Source: Spirochaetales bacterium (lineage in GTDB: Bacteria; Spirochaetota; Spirochaetia; Sphaerochaetales; Sphaerochaetaceae). Taken from it: a DNA stretch of 32,197 bases. The notes under the pieces are model-generated. The model worked only from the letters and a program-made list of their open reading frames with translations, searched no databases and was not told the origin of the DNA. Every line of letters begins with the position of its first letter. The stretch's first letter is position 1. This document shows positions 1-8,126 of this stretch, one piece after another. Location: contig JAFUXI010000040.1 in the NCBI GenBank assembly GCA_017470995.1, positions 1 through 32,197 on the forward strand. The letters are read 5' to 3'. A program made the translations under genes and the position numbers.

Positions 1-222
1 CTCATCCTCTGATGCTGTTGCTCCGTGTCCTCTATGATCTGCGGCGAAAACCGCAATTCCCAATTTATTTAAATATTCTGCGAATCTTGCATAACGGTCG
101 CTATACTCGGCCATGCCGTGGAGAATTTGCAGAAAAGCTTTGATTTCAATGTTTGGAGAAGGCAACCAGAGGTTATATGCAAGTCTATGACCATCTGAAC
201 AGATGAAGACGTTATCTGCCAT
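1..222 (-). CDS. Alpha/beta hydrolase (lysophospholipase/monoacylglycerol lipase-like), N-terminal part
   Basis: The gene starts at ATG 222 and runs off the left edge, so only the first 74 residues are visible. GGAGG at 228-232 sits five bases from the start. The visible protein has the LQILHGMAEYSDRY segment of the serine aminopeptidase S33/Hydrolase_4 family, in which the HG after the first strand forms the oxyanion hole. It then has FAADHRGHG, the strand and turn that follow in these enzymes. The nucleophilic Ser, Asp and His should lie beyond the window. Family members cleave monoacylglycerols or lysophospholipids, but the substrate cannot be told from this fragment. It is transcribed divergently from the phosphodiesterase gene at 453. 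The family call is fairly sure; the substrate is not. Confidence 0.8.
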   Translation of the reverse strand, partial: MADNVFICSDGHRLAYNLWLPSPNIEIKAFLQILHGMAEYSDRYARFAEYLNKLGIAVFAADHRGHGATASEDE

Positions 223-452
223 ATATACCTCCAATGATTTTTCCTGAGTCCAAATCCCAGGAAAGTACAATATATATAAAAACCTATACAGGTTGACTAT
301 AGGTATCATACTATGATTGAAAAAGCATTTACAAGAAAGATTTGTACGCGAAAAGATGAAAAAGGAAAGGTTTTTCTTAAAAAGAAAGCTTTTTCCTTAA
401 CGGATGTATAGCTTTATCGAATGATGGGCCTATGTTAAGATAAATCCATATC
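223..452. promoter_or_regulatory. Divergent intergenic region with inverted repeats
   Basis: This AT-rich stretch separates two divergent genes. It holds CCTATA (283-288) and TATAGG (298-303), an inverted repeat with a nine-base spacer that could be a regulator site. It also holds TTCCTG (241-246) and CAGGAA (258-263), a six-base stem just upstream of the hydrolase ribosome binding site. I found no -35/-10 pair with proper spacing on either strand, so promoter positions are not assigned. A 32-codon open frame at 313 has no ribosome binding site and is not called. Confidence 0.35.
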
Positions 453-1046
453 ATGCTTGGATTAAAAGATAAGAAATTTCTACTGGTCGCCAGTGACGTC
501 CACAGCTCCGACCAATGCTTCGAGAAACTGGCCGAAATTGCAGGCTCTCCCGACTGTCTGGCCTTCCTTTATGCGGGTGATCTGGATATAGAAAACTACT
601 TCATCACACAAAGTGTGCAGCTGCGGAACTTTCTGTTTCTGCCGGTACAGGGAAACTGCGACAACAGATGGTCCTGGACAGATGTGAATCTTGATCTCCC
701 ACTGTACAGAACATGTTCTTTCAAAGGTTTGAAAATCTTCATCACGCATGGACATCTCTATGGAAGTCCGAGCTCTGTCGGCCTTGAGGACAAGGATTTC
801 GATCTAGTTATAACAGGCCATTCACATTGCAATGGAATTACCAGCGAATTTATTGATGGAAAAAGAATTACTTATCTAAATCCAGGTTCTCCATCCCGTC
901 CGAGAGGAGGAAGCAAATCCTCTTATGCGCTGGTGGTTTTCAATGAAGACGGATCAGTCAGCCTTGAAGTCAGAGCCCTGGATGGCGATGGTCTGCTTGC
1001 GCAGGAAACAATAGCGGTCGACAAGACTCCTGATAGGAACGATTGA
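453..1046 (+). CDS. YfcE/MJ0936-type metallophosphodiesterase
   Basis: Calcineurin-like phosphoesterase of the small YfcE subfamily, which hydrolyses phosphodiesters with two bound metals in the cytoplasm. All metal-ligand blocks are present in order: SDVH (Asp15, His17), GDLD (Asp43), GNCD (Asn68, Asp70), THGH (His99, His101) and GHSH (His123, His125). The subfamily signature NPGSPSRPRG follows at about 144. At 197 residues it is slightly longer than YfcE (about 184). The last 31 codons overlap the end of the convergent AOR-family gene. No strong ribosome binding site precedes ATG 453, but the first catalytic block begins at residue 15, which leaves little room for another start. The physiological substrate is unknown. 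Confidence 0.88.
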   Translation: MLGLKDKKFLLVASDVHSSDQCFEKLAEIAGSPDCLAFLYAGDLDIENYFITQSVQLRNFLFLPVQGNCDNRWSWTDVNLDLPLYRTCSFKGLKIFITHGHLYGSPSSVGLEDKDFDLVITGHSHCNGITSEFIDGKRITYLNPGSPSRPRGGSKSSYALVVFNEDGSVSLEVRALDGDGLLAQETIAVDKTPDRND

Positions 1047-2819
1047 AGATACTTCGTGGTTGCTGTCCGGATCAATGAAGAAATGCTCCGGCAAAAGGTC
1101 CTCCGAATCATTGAGCATATCGAAACCCAAAGCCCTGTCTATCTCATAGACAAGCCTCCAGCACCTTTCTCCCAATTCGATTATCTGGTCCGAAAGTATA
1201 TCAAAACCGGTAACAGCGCTGATTATTTCAGCAGGTAACGATGGTTTTACACTATTTATTTCCGTTTTCGGAAGTATTTTAAATCTCTTCTTAAGCTTCT
1301 TGCAGTTCTCTACAACAGTCGGAACAATCAGAGCCGGAGACAACCCGTAGCTTTCAAGTCCCATTACAAGATTCTCGTTCAGAACCTCCCAGGCTGCCTT
1401 GTCTGAAGTGTTTACATCGCAGTGGATCTCGAAATAGTTGTCGAACCAGAATCCCATGCAATCCGAAAGACTCTGGCAGTATGCTCCCCTGTAATCGAAA
1501 GGTCCGCATTCGAGCCCGCGAATGGTGTATGCGAAGTCCTCGGCATGATATGCCTTTCCAAGCGCATAGGTTCCGAAGCTCAGCGGCTCTCCCGGCCCCG
1601 TCCGCCGTGCAATCATTTCAATCAGAGGAAGAACCTTGGAGTTGTCCTTGAATGAGAAGTCAGGCTCAAAGAGATTGACGAGCCCGCTTGACCATGCCTC
1701 ACTGGCCCAACCCATGACATTTCCGGTTGATACCGGCTCAAGTCCGAAGTCCAGGCACTGGGCATGGCGCTCGATAATCTTGTCCATATCGAAGCAGGCG
1801 ATATTCGGTCCCAGCATCAGGATGGATTCATAACCGGGAATCGAAACCCCATCTCCGGTCCTGTGCCTGCAGAGCACAGGACAGCCCATGCAACCGCCAT
1901 GCTCGTTTCCGTAACGTCGGTTCGTTTCCTCTCCGCCGAGATGGAAAAGCCTCGGATCGGTACGTCTGCTGAAATTGAATACCGGAGCCCAACCGTTCTT
2001 GCTCGCACGGCTGATCAGAGACGCAGAACCTCCGCGGTTCATGCGGCGGCAGTACTCACTGCCGTCGATGGCTTTCATGAGCTTATCTGAAACCTTGGCA
2101 ATTTCAGATTCATCCCCGGTCCGTCTGTAGTCCGTGCAGAAGCCGGTAATGCAGAGAGCCTTGATATTCTTGAAACCGAATACACACCCAAGTCCTCCGC
2201 GACCGGTTACCATGCCTTCACAGACAACTGCAGCAAAAGGTACCTTCTGCTCTCCGGCGGGTCCGATGGAAAGAGCTGTAGTCATGGGGCCTACGCCTAC
2301 GAGGTTCTCGATCTGGCTGACCGTGTATCCGATGAATATCTCGGACACATTGTATGTCACCCCGCTCTTGCGGACGTCTATGACGGTAGGTCGCCTGAGC
2401 CTTCCGATGACAACCAGTGCACAATACCCGAGGGCATCCAGCCTCATCCCCACAGAATTGGAGACAACATTGAATGCAAGTCTTCCGGTGACAGGTGAAC
2501 GGAACGCAATGCTGACACTTTCACAACCTGCAATTCCCGAATTGGTAAGAGCCGATGCCGTTATGACTATGGGGTTGTTTGATTCGTATGTCGATTCTTC
2601 CTCTACATCTGAGCCGGCGAACTCAGCCCAGAGCCTGGCACCGAGTGCCGGACCGGAGATATAGGAGCCGAGAATAGACTCGGGAATCACCCATTCATAA
2701 TGGGTTTCTTCGCTCAAGTCCAGAACCAGAGCCTTGAGGTTGCGTCTCTCCGCCATCGTTTCTTCACAGAAACGTCTGTCCAGGCTCTCAAGATGCTGTC
2801 TGAGTACCGCTATGTTCAC
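954..2819 (-). CDS. Aldehyde:ferredoxin oxidoreductase (AOR) family protein
   Basis: Large subunit of a tungsten/molybdenum-bis-pterin oxidoreductase, 621 residues (family about 605-620). The N-terminal AOR fold begins near residue 28. The pterin-binding stretch IGPAGEQKVPFAAVV and GRGGLG (about 185-221) matches the family. The [4Fe-4S] ligands are visible as Cys310-x2-Cys313-x3-Cys317, with Cys464 (SDCMGF) as the likely fourth. Family enzymes oxidise aldehydes or related substrates and pass electrons to ferredoxin; the substrate here is unknown. It starts at GTG 2819, with GGAGG seven bases upstream and a four-base overlap (GTGA) with the upstream four-cluster ferredoxin gene, its probable electron partner. 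A tail of about 28 residues precedes the usual AOR N-terminus. The 3' end overlaps the convergent phosphodiesterase by 93 bases. Confidence 0.9.
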   Translation of the reverse strand: MNIAVLRQHLESLDRRFCEETMAERRNLKALVLDLSEETHYEWVIPESILGSYISGPALGARLWAEFAGSDVEEESTYESNNPIVITASALTNSGIAGCESVSIAFRSPVTGRLAFNVVSNSVGMRLDALGYCALVVIGRLRRPTVIDVRKSGVTYNVSEIFIGYTVSQIENLVGVGPMTTALSIGPAGEQKVPFAAVVCEGMVTGRGGLGCVFGFKNIKALCITGFCTDYRRTGDESEIAKVSDKLMKAIDGSEYCRRMNRGGSASLISRASKNGWAPVFNFSRRTDPRLFHLGGEETNRRYGNEHGGCMGCPVLCRHRTGDGVSIPGYESILMLGPNIACFDMDKIIERHAQCLDFGLEPVSTGNVMGWASEAWSSGLVNLFEPDFSFKDNSKVLPLIEMIARRTGPGEPLSFGTYALGKAYHAEDFAYTIRGLECGPFDYRGAYCQSLSDCMGFWFDNYFEIHCDVNTSDKAAWEVLNENLVMGLESYGLSPALIVPTVVENCKKLKKRFKILPKTEINSVKPSLPAEIISAVTGFDILSDQIIELGERCWRLVYEIDRALGFDMLNDSEDLLPEHFFIDPDSNHEVSSIVPIRSLVDRYCFLRKQTIAIQGSDFKAD

Positions 2820-3244
2820 TTTGGTCCTCCACTGGCATTATCGCCTGAAGCAGGCGAAAACGAGATGGCATTGAAAACGCAGACCTTCTCGCACCATCGG
2901 CATGAAGCACATAGCTTGGCGTTTGTCAGAGAAGGCTCCCTCTCGCTGTCCGGTCTGGTTATGATTCCCGCAGGACACATCTCATAGCACTTGCCGCAAC
3001 GCCTGCACTGATTCTTGTCGAAATGAGGGATAAGCCAGAACCTTTTGCTTTCCTTTTCTCCGGTGTTGCCGAAAGAATCGATGACGGATGAGTTTGCACA
3101 TACACGGAAACAGGCACCGCAACCTATGCAGTAGTCTGCATTGATTGAATGAATCCTCCCGGGCCCGCAGGATATAGCCTTGACGGGACAGATCGAGAGG
3201 CATGTCCCACACCCGTTACAGGTGTCCAGAATCTCATACGTCAT
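2816..3244 (-). CDS. Four-cluster (polyferredoxin-type) 4Fe-4S electron carrier
   Basis: A 142-residue iron-sulfur protein with four Cys-rich motifs: CNGCGTCLSICP (near residue 9), CIGCGACFRVCA (near 40), CRRCGKCYEMCP (near 80) and CASCRWCEKVCV (near 112). The first and third have the classical CxxCxxCxxxCP form. The second and fourth end in Ala or Val rather than Pro but keep all Cys. It should bind up to four [4Fe-4S] clusters. Its gene is translationally coupled to the AOR-family gene, as for tungsten oxidoreductases that carry a dedicated ferredoxin-like subunit, so it probably carries electrons to or from that enzyme. It starts at ATG 3244 with AAGG upstream. It lies 46 bases after the kinase-like gene and is probably on the same transcript. 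Confidence 0.9.
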   Translation of the reverse strand: MTYEILDTCNGCGTCLSICPVKAISCGPGRIHSINADYCIGCGACFRVCANSSVIDSFGNTGEKESKRFWLIPHFDKNQCRRCGKCYEMCPAGIITRPDSEREPSLTNAKLCASCRWCEKVCVFNAISFSPASGDNASGGPK

Positions 3245-3290
3245 AGCACAAATTTACCTTGATTGAAGTACCTCGTCAATCGCAGGGGAA

Positions 3291-4958
3291 TCAGTCCTCG
3301 TAATCGCTTTCGCCTATGAACTCCCTAAGAATCGAATCGCTCGGAACGAAGGACGAGGGAATCGCATATATGTTCTCGAGGAAGGCCAGAAGTCTCTGGG
3401 CGTGCGTGTATGCAGTGCCTGAATCCGGGCTTACCTCATGCAGAAGCGGTGCCACGAACGGAGAGAGAACTCCGAGCTCATAGTCCAGCGCACTGTTGAA
3501 CATGACATCGGCGTTGTTCTGGTTCGGGAAGATATGAACCCTTTCTCCGCGTGAGACGCTCGGCCACATGAGCAGCGTTTCCTCCGCGCTGGAACCGCGG
3601 GTCCGGTAGTCCCTCAGAATTCTCCTGAGCATCCTGTCATCTGTTGTGGAGACCCTGTTGCAGTCATCCATGTTCAGCTGTGTCAGGGCAGAAATATATA
3701 CCTTATATACGTATTTGGGCTCGATTTTTGATACAATCTTCGGATTCAGGCCATGGATTCCCTCTATTACAAAGATCGTATGGCTATTCATCTTGATCGG
3801 TTTGTTGAGGTAATAAGTGGCATTTTCCGTGAAGCTGAAGTGCGGAAGATCCACCTCCTGGCCTGCAAACAGATCATGCATATTGCGGTCGAACATGTCC
3901 GTATCCAAGGCTTCCAAAGCCTCGAAATCCGGTTTTCCTTCCTCGTCCAGAGGTGCATACTGGCGCTGCTTGTAGTAGTCATCCAGGGAGATTTTTATCG
4001 GAGAATACTCCATCAGCAGAAGCTGCTCGCATAGTTTCTTTGCAAATGTGGTCTTACCGGAAGACGAAGGTCCTGCAATGAAGACGGCCTTTGCCTTGCG
4101 GTTGTGGATATCATCCGCAATGCTGGCGATCTTACGCCTCTGAAGCGCTTCGGAAAGCCTGACATACTGCTCTGCAGTGTTGTCGGAGCACATTCTGTTC
4201 ATTTCACCGACATAGCTGACACCGAGGATTTTTCCCCAGGCACGGTACTCGTTGAAGACTTCGAACAGCTTCTGGTTGTCCTTGAACTGGACAACGCTGT
4301 GGATGCTTTCCTTCACTGGATACCTGAGAAGCATGCCGTTTTCGTAGGGCCTGAGATCCCATACACCGAGGACACTTGTGTTGTCTACGATGGGCTCATA
4401 TGCAATCTGGCAGTATTCCTGCAGCTTATAGAGGTCCACTGAGGGTGCATTCATGGATTTCAGAAGCAGAACGGCATCTTCATAGCCCTGCTTCTTGAGA
4501 GCCTTGATGGCATCCTGGTTCGAAAGCGAGACATACTCGATATCCAGCTTCTGCTCGACAAGTTCCTTCATCTTTGCACTCAGTGCTTCTATCTGATCCT
4601 TGTCGGTATCTTTTGCATCCTCGTAGTTGAAGAAGAATCCGTCGCCGAGCGAATGCCCGATGACAAGTCTTCTCTTTGGAAAAACAAGCTTGGAGGCATA
4701 GCAGAGAAGAAAGCAGAGGCTGTGTCTGTAGACCCTTCGCCCGAAACCCTGAAATGCCCTGACAGGCTCTATCGGGCATGACATCGGAACAGGGGTTCCC
4801 AAAGGGCTGAGTCTGCCGTTGATTAGGGCGGCGACAATCGGGTTTTCCTGATAGTCTGTTCCGAGGGCCATGCCGGCTTTTTCCAGAATCTCCCTGGCAC
4901 TTGAAAATGCCGGTATCCTATACTTTTTTCCTTCAACTGACGATACTATTTCTCTCAT
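3291..4958 (-). CDS. Uridine kinase-like P-loop protein with N-terminal TGS/ThrRS-type domains
   Basis: A 555-residue protein of the bacterial family that joins threonyl-tRNA-synthetase-like N-terminal modules to a uridine/phosphoribulokinase domain. Residues 1-65 look like a TGS domain. The segment HSLCFLLCYASKLVFP, followed by HSLGDGFFF (about 80-115), matches the second additional domain of ThrRS. The kinase domain has Walker A GPSSSGKTT (about 296-304), then SLDDYY and the EGIHGLNP strand typical of uridine kinases. Expected chemistry is ATP-dependent phosphorylation of a nucleoside; the substrate is unproven. An in-frame TTG two codons upstream (4964) is possible, but ATG 4958 is preferred; AAGGA lies about ten bases upstream. 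It is the first gene of a probable operon with the ferredoxin and AOR genes, just after the nifU terminator. Confidence 0.85.
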   Translation of the reverse strand: MREIVSSVEGKKYRIPAFSSAREILEKAGMALGTDYQENPIVAALINGRLSPLGTPVPMSCPIEPVRAFQGFGRRVYRHSLCFLLCYASKLVFPKRRLVIGHSLGDGFFFNYEDAKDTDKDQIEALSAKMKELVEQKLDIEYVSLSNQDAIKALKKQGYEDAVLLLKSMNAPSVDLYKLQEYCQIAYEPIVDNTSVLGVWDLRPYENGMLLRYPVKESIHSVVQFKDNQKLFEVFNEYRAWGKILGVSYVGEMNRMCSDNTAEQYVRLSEALQRRKIASIADDIHNRKAKAVFIAGPSSSGKTTFAKKLCEQLLLMEYSPIKISLDDYYKQRQYAPLDEEGKPDFEALEALDTDMFDRNMHDLFAGQEVDLPHFSFTENATYYLNKPIKMNSHTIFVIEGIHGLNPKIVSKIEPKYVYKVYISALTQLNMDDCNRVSTTDDRMLRRILRDYRTRGSSAEETLLMWPSVSRGERVHIFPNQNNADVMFNSALDYELGVLSPFVAPLLHEVSPDSGTAYTHAQRLLAFLENIYAIPSSFVPSDSILREFIGESDYED

Positions 4959-4991
4959 ATGCAAAGTATCCTTGCAAAATGCCCAAAAGGC

Positions 4992-5014
4992 AAGAAAAAC
5001 CGCCCGAAGGCGGC
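4992..5014 (-). terminator. Rho-independent terminator after nifU
   Basis: On the minus strand GCCGCC-TTCG-GGCGG forms a tight stem (5000-5004 with 5009-5013) with a UUCG-type tetraloop, followed by TTTTTCTT. It lies about 40 bases after the nifU stop and separates nifSU from the kinase-ferredoxin-AOR genes. Confidence 0.92.
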
Positions 5015-5051
5015 TTATTCTACATGTTTTTACACTTTATAAATAGATAAA

Positions 5052-5660
5052 TCACTTCCCATGGATGTGTCGCATCTCTTCGAACTCGTGCTCGATACGG
5101 GCCTTGCATCTTCCGCAGCCCGTACCATAGCCGGTGAGTCTCTGAAGGTCCTCGAGGGTCTTGGCCTGATCAGTTGCAACAAGGTGTTCGATCATCTGGT
5201 CGGTGACGCCCTTGCACTCGCAGATTATCTTTGCAATCGAACTCCTGAAGGGATTCTCCCTGCCGTTCTTTTCCAGATAATCATCGATTGCAGCCCTAAG
5301 GGCCTTGTCTCCGAGAACCGAGCAATGGAACTTATGCTGGGGAAGTCCTCCCAGCTGGTCGGTGATCATCTCCGGAGTGATGTGGTATGCCTCTTCAAGG
5401 GTCATTCCCTTGACCATCTCGCTCATCATGGAGGTGCTGGCGATTGCGCTGGCGCAACCGTATGTAAGCCATCTGATGTCTGAAATCTTGTCATCGACAA
5501 CCTTGATTCCGACTCTCATCTGGTCTCCGCATGCAAGCGATCCTACCTCGCCCATTGCATCGGGAACCCAGTTCTCATCCTTGTTCCAGATGTTCCTGGG
5601 ATTCATGAAATGATCTTTGACTGTATCCGTATATACCCACTGGGCCATGAAACTGTCCAT
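5052..5660 (-). CDS. nifU: Fe-S cluster scaffold protein NifU (two-domain form)
   Basis: Scaffold on which NifS-derived sulfur and iron are built into clusters. Residues 1-130 are the IscU-like domain with the three ligand Cys: Cys44 (ACGD), Cys69 (YGCAS) and Cys113 (FHCS). Residues 143-200 are a BFD-like [2Fe-2S] domain with Cys147-x-Cys149 and Cys182-x2-Cys185. The C-terminal Nfu domain of the classical three-domain NifU is absent, giving 202 residues. The start is ATG 5660, with AGAGG five to six bases upstream. The gene follows nifS after nine bases, so both are co-transcribed. No nitrogenase genes are near, which points to a housekeeping role in Fe-S assembly; the AOR and ferredoxin downstream are possible clients. 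Confidence 0.93.
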   Translation of the reverse strand: MDSFMAQWVYTDTVKDHFMNPRNIWNKDENWVPDAMGEVGSLACGDQMRVGIKVVDDKISDIRWLTYGCASAIASTSMMSEMVKGMTLEEAYHITPEMITDQLGGLPQHKFHCSVLGDKALRAAIDDYLEKNGRENPFRSSIAKIICECKGVTDQMIEHLVATDQAKTLEDLQRLTGYGTGCGRCKARIEHEFEEMRHIHGK

Positions 5661-5669
5661 AGTAACCTC

Positions 5670-6833
5670 TTACCTTGTTGATATTGCCCTGAGTCTGCTG
5701 ATGATCGGAGGAAGGACCTCAAGGACATAGTCCACATCCTCCATGGTGTTGAACCTTCCGAACGAGAAGCGTATCGATCCGTGGGCAAGCTCGACATCCA
5801 GTCCGCCGGCCATGAGAACATAGCTGGGCTCCAACGATCCGGTAGCACAGGCCGATCCGGTAGAGACCGCAATCCCGGCCATATCCAGCATCAGGAGAAT
5901 GGATTCTCCCTCGACATTCTCGAAGGAAACATCCAGAGTTCCCGGCAGGCAGTGCTGGCGGTCGCTGCATCCGTTGACCACGATGTTTGGAACCTTTGCA
6001 ACTATTCCCTCGCGGAGCTTCTCGCGCATTGCCCAAAGTCTTCTGGACTCTTCGTCGATGTTCTCCTTGGCGAGCTTGGCAGCCACACCCATTCCGTAGA
6101 TTGCAATGGTGTTGTAGGTGCCGGCTCTGCGGCCATGTTCCTGCTCTCCGCCATGCACGAACGGCTCGTACGGGATTCCCTTTTTCGCATACAGGACACC
6201 TACACCCTTAGGTCCGTAGAACTTGTGTCCGCTGCATGAAAGATAATCCAGATTCCACTTCCTGCATGAAAGCTCAAGCTTTCCGATAGCCTGAGTAGCA
6301 TCGGTATGCATAAAAGCGCCGTACTTATGTGCAATCTGAGATATTGTTTCTATCGGCTGAATAGTACCGGTCTCGTTATTGCCCGTCATGACCGAAACCA
6401 GAACCACATCCGGGCCCATGAGTTTCTCGAACTCGTCCAGCTTCACGCTGCCATCAGCGGCAACGGGAGCCTGATCCACATGGATGCCGCATTTTCTCAG
6501 ATACTTGACCGTTTCCATTATCGAGGGATGCTCGATCGTAGTGGTTACTATCCTGCCGCTTCCGCGCTTTTCTATGAGGGACTTCGCTATCATGAAAACC
6601 GTGTTGTTGGCCTCGGAAGCTCCGCTGGTGAAGGTTATCTCTGAGCTGTCGCAATCCAGAAGAGACGCAATGTTGTCACGGGCCTGCTCGACCAATCTCT
6701 GGGCCTCGCGTCCGAATGTATGCATGCTAGAGGCATTGCCGTAGACAACGCTCTGAGCTTCAGTAATTGCATTCAGAACCTCTGGTGCCATCTGTGTGGT
6801 GGCATTATTATCAAGATATATTAATCTTCCCAT
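5670..6833 (-). CDS. nifS: Cysteine desulfurase (NifS/IscS class)
   Basis: PLP enzyme that removes sulfur from cysteine to give alanine and an enzyme persulfide for Fe-S assembly. At 387 residues it has the normal length for class I desulfurases. Visible marks: LDNNATT at the N-terminus, TSGASEANN (about 69-77), IEHPS (His111 stacks on PLP), the PLP lysine Lys204 in SGHKFYGPKG, and the catalytic Cys329 in STGSACATGS on the mobile loop. It starts at ATG 6833 with AGGA seven bases upstream. It precedes nifU by nine bases. The galactokinase-like gene ends 68 bases upstream with no clear terminator between (only a GATAAC/GTTATC stem), so read-through from 8020 is possible. Confidence 0.95.
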   Translation of the reverse strand: MGRLIYLDNNATTQMAPEVLNAITEAQSVVYGNASSMHTFGREAQRLVEQARDNIASLLDCDSSEITFTSGASEANNTVFMIAKSLIEKRGSGRIVTTTIEHPSIMETVKYLRKCGIHVDQAPVAADGSVKLDEFEKLMGPDVVLVSVMTGNNETGTIQPIETISQIAHKYGAFMHTDATQAIGKLELSCRKWNLDYLSCSGHKFYGPKGVGVLYAKKGIPYEPFVHGGEQEHGRRAGTYNTIAIYGMGVAAKLAKENIDEESRRLWAMREKLREGIVAKVPNIVVNGCSDRQHCLPGTLDVSFENVEGESILLMLDMAGIAVSTGSACATGSLEPSYVLMAGGLDVELAHGSIRFSFGRFNTMEDVDYVLEVLPPIISRLRAISTR

Positions 6834-6901
6834 TTTCTAATCCTACGAGTGAAAGTTATAACTGAAAACGGATAACGTCAAGGTCTTCCGGTTTGTTATC
6901 T

Positions 6902-8020
6902 CTAACTACTTTGAGAAACCAGTGACCACCCCCTGCCGGGAGCCAGTATCGAGACCTCTGCCTTGAAACCGAAGATGTGCTCGTAATCCTCAAGTTTGGC
7001 CTTGTAGAGATCGATGGAGGACTCTTCGATGACAAGAAGAACATAGGCGCTGATTCCGTTGAAAAGGACCCCTGCGCCATAGCAGAGAGGCACTTCCGAA
7101 GCTCTCTTGACCATCCAGTCCATTTCGGGACAGGAAAGCTCCAGATCATCGCGGATCATCTTGCCGATTTTTCCCAGGCTCCTGCCTATCTGAATGCAGT
7201 CTTTTCGCTCAAAGACCCGTTGCATTCCGGCTGCAGCCATGCTGTCTTCCAGAACCGTTGCGCAGATACGCCGGGTTTCCTCATCAACCGGTATCATTCG
7301 GTCTCGCAATTCGGAAACCGGGAAGTCCCTGATCGGGAGACGCGGGGCTTTGTCCCTGAGCAACCTGAATGCAGCGGATGTCTGTTCATGCCTGTGTCTG
7401 ATTTCTTCCCGCATCGCATCAGGCGGAATCCGGCAGTCCACCATAAGCATGCGCTGCTTGCTGCCCGGAAACGGATCTCCGATTTCGGCGTATGTCATAT
7501 TTCCGAGGTCAAACAGAATGAAATTGCCTTCCTTGGCATCCAGCATGGTTATTATGGTGCTGTATTTGGTATTCTCCGAACAGAACAGGGTGCAGACCTT
7601 ATAGCAGAGCAATGCCAACCGGTTGTCGGAAAGATCAAGATTCATTGCCTTTCTCAGCGCCAGGCTGATTCCCACGCTGATTGCTGCAGTAAGCATGGGG
7701 CCGTCGCTTCTCAGGACTTCACCATCCAGGACAATTTGGTACGCCTTGGGCTTGATACCCTCCTCCATCAAGTTGAAGTAGACACCTTTTGCACTGTTGC
7801 ACCACTTGTCTTCCTTGCGGAACTTGATGTTGGCAAGCGAAAACTTCTTCCTGTCTCCGGTAAAGCTGTTGAAGATGTGGACCTGGCTATCCGAGCTGTC
7901 GGATAGTTTTACGGTCAGATTCTGGTTATTAGCAAAACAGAGAACATTACCCTTGCAGTGTTGTGAAAATTCCCCCATTACGGTAGAGACGCCTGGAACT
8001 CGAACAATGATTTCAGCCAC
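6902..8020 (-). CDS. Galactokinase-like GHMP family protein, predicted catalytically inactive
   Basis: A 372-residue protein whose C-terminal half is clearly galactokinase-like: ETRRICATVLEDS, then RSLGKIGKMIRDD and SCPEMDWMV, then YGAGVLFNG. The catalytic motifs have decayed. Motif 1 (family APGRVNLIGEH) reads VPGVSTVMGEF at 8-18, so the conserved Arg is Val11. The glycine/serine phosphate loop (family GAGLSSSAA) reads SDGPMLTAA at about 105-113. In my ungapped alignment of the GIMDQ block, the catalytic Asp falls at Thr155. Known family activity is ATP-dependent phosphorylation of galactose, but loss of these residues suggests a binding or regulatory role. It starts at GTG 8020 with GAGGGG about eleven bases upstream, has its own promoter, and is followed by nifS. 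Confidence 0.78.
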   Translation of the reverse strand: MAEIIVRVPGVSTVMGEFSQHCKGNVLCFANNQNLTVKLSDSSDSQVHIFNSFTGDRKKFSLANIKFRKEDKWCNSAKGVYFNLMEEGIKPKAYQIVLDGEVLRSDGPMLTAAISVGISLALRKAMNLDLSDNRLALLCYKVCTLFCSENTKYSTIITMLDAKEGNFILFDLGNMTYAEIGDPFPGSKQRMLMVDCRIPPDAMREEIRHRHEQTSAAFRLLRDKAPRLPIRDFPVSELRDRMIPVDEETRRICATVLEDSMAAAGMQRVFERKDCIQIGRSLGKIGKMIRDDLELSCPEMDWMVKRASEVPLCYGAGVLFNGISAYVLLVIEESSIDLYKAKLEDYEHIFGFKAEVSILAPGRGWSLVSQSS

Positions 8021-8043
8021 CTATCCCGATACCCCTCACTGAA

Positions 8044-8072
8044 ATCTTAAAGCACAGAACTCAATATTGCAA
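8044..8072 (-). promoter_or_regulatory. Sigma-70 promoter for the galactokinase-like gene (nifSU)
   Basis: On the minus strand TTGCAA (8067-8072) is followed after 17 bases by TAAGAT (8044-8049). The predicted start of transcription near 8037 leaves a leader of about 17 bases before GTG 8020. The -35 lies in the AT tail of the rpmE terminator, so it can restart transcription there. Confidence 0.5.
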
Positions 8073-8077
8073 ATAAA

Positions 8078-8107
8078 ATAAAAAGGTCCACAGCCGTACT
8101 GTGGACC
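8078..8107 (-). terminator. Rho-independent terminator after rpmE
   Basis: A nine-base perfect stem, GGTCCACAG (8085-8093) with CTGTGGACC (8099-8107), and a five-base loop. On the minus strand it is followed by TTTTTATTTT. It lies 20 bases after the rpmE stop codon. Confidence 0.95.
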
Positions 8108-8126
8108 TCTCCAGATCGTAGATCTG

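Noticed and set aside
313..411. Short Lys-rich open frame of 32 codons between the divergent genes
   Set aside because: No ribosome binding site, low-complexity composition and position inside a divergent promoter region.
6871..6899. Terminator between the galactokinase-like gene and nifS
   Set aside because: The GATAAC/GTTATC stem has an 18-base loop and no T-run after it, so it was not called.
6977..7906. 309-codon plus-strand frame opposite the galactokinase-like gene
   Set aside because: The minus frame has the galactokinase C-terminal pattern, a promoter and a ribosome binding site; the antisense frame has no supporting signal.
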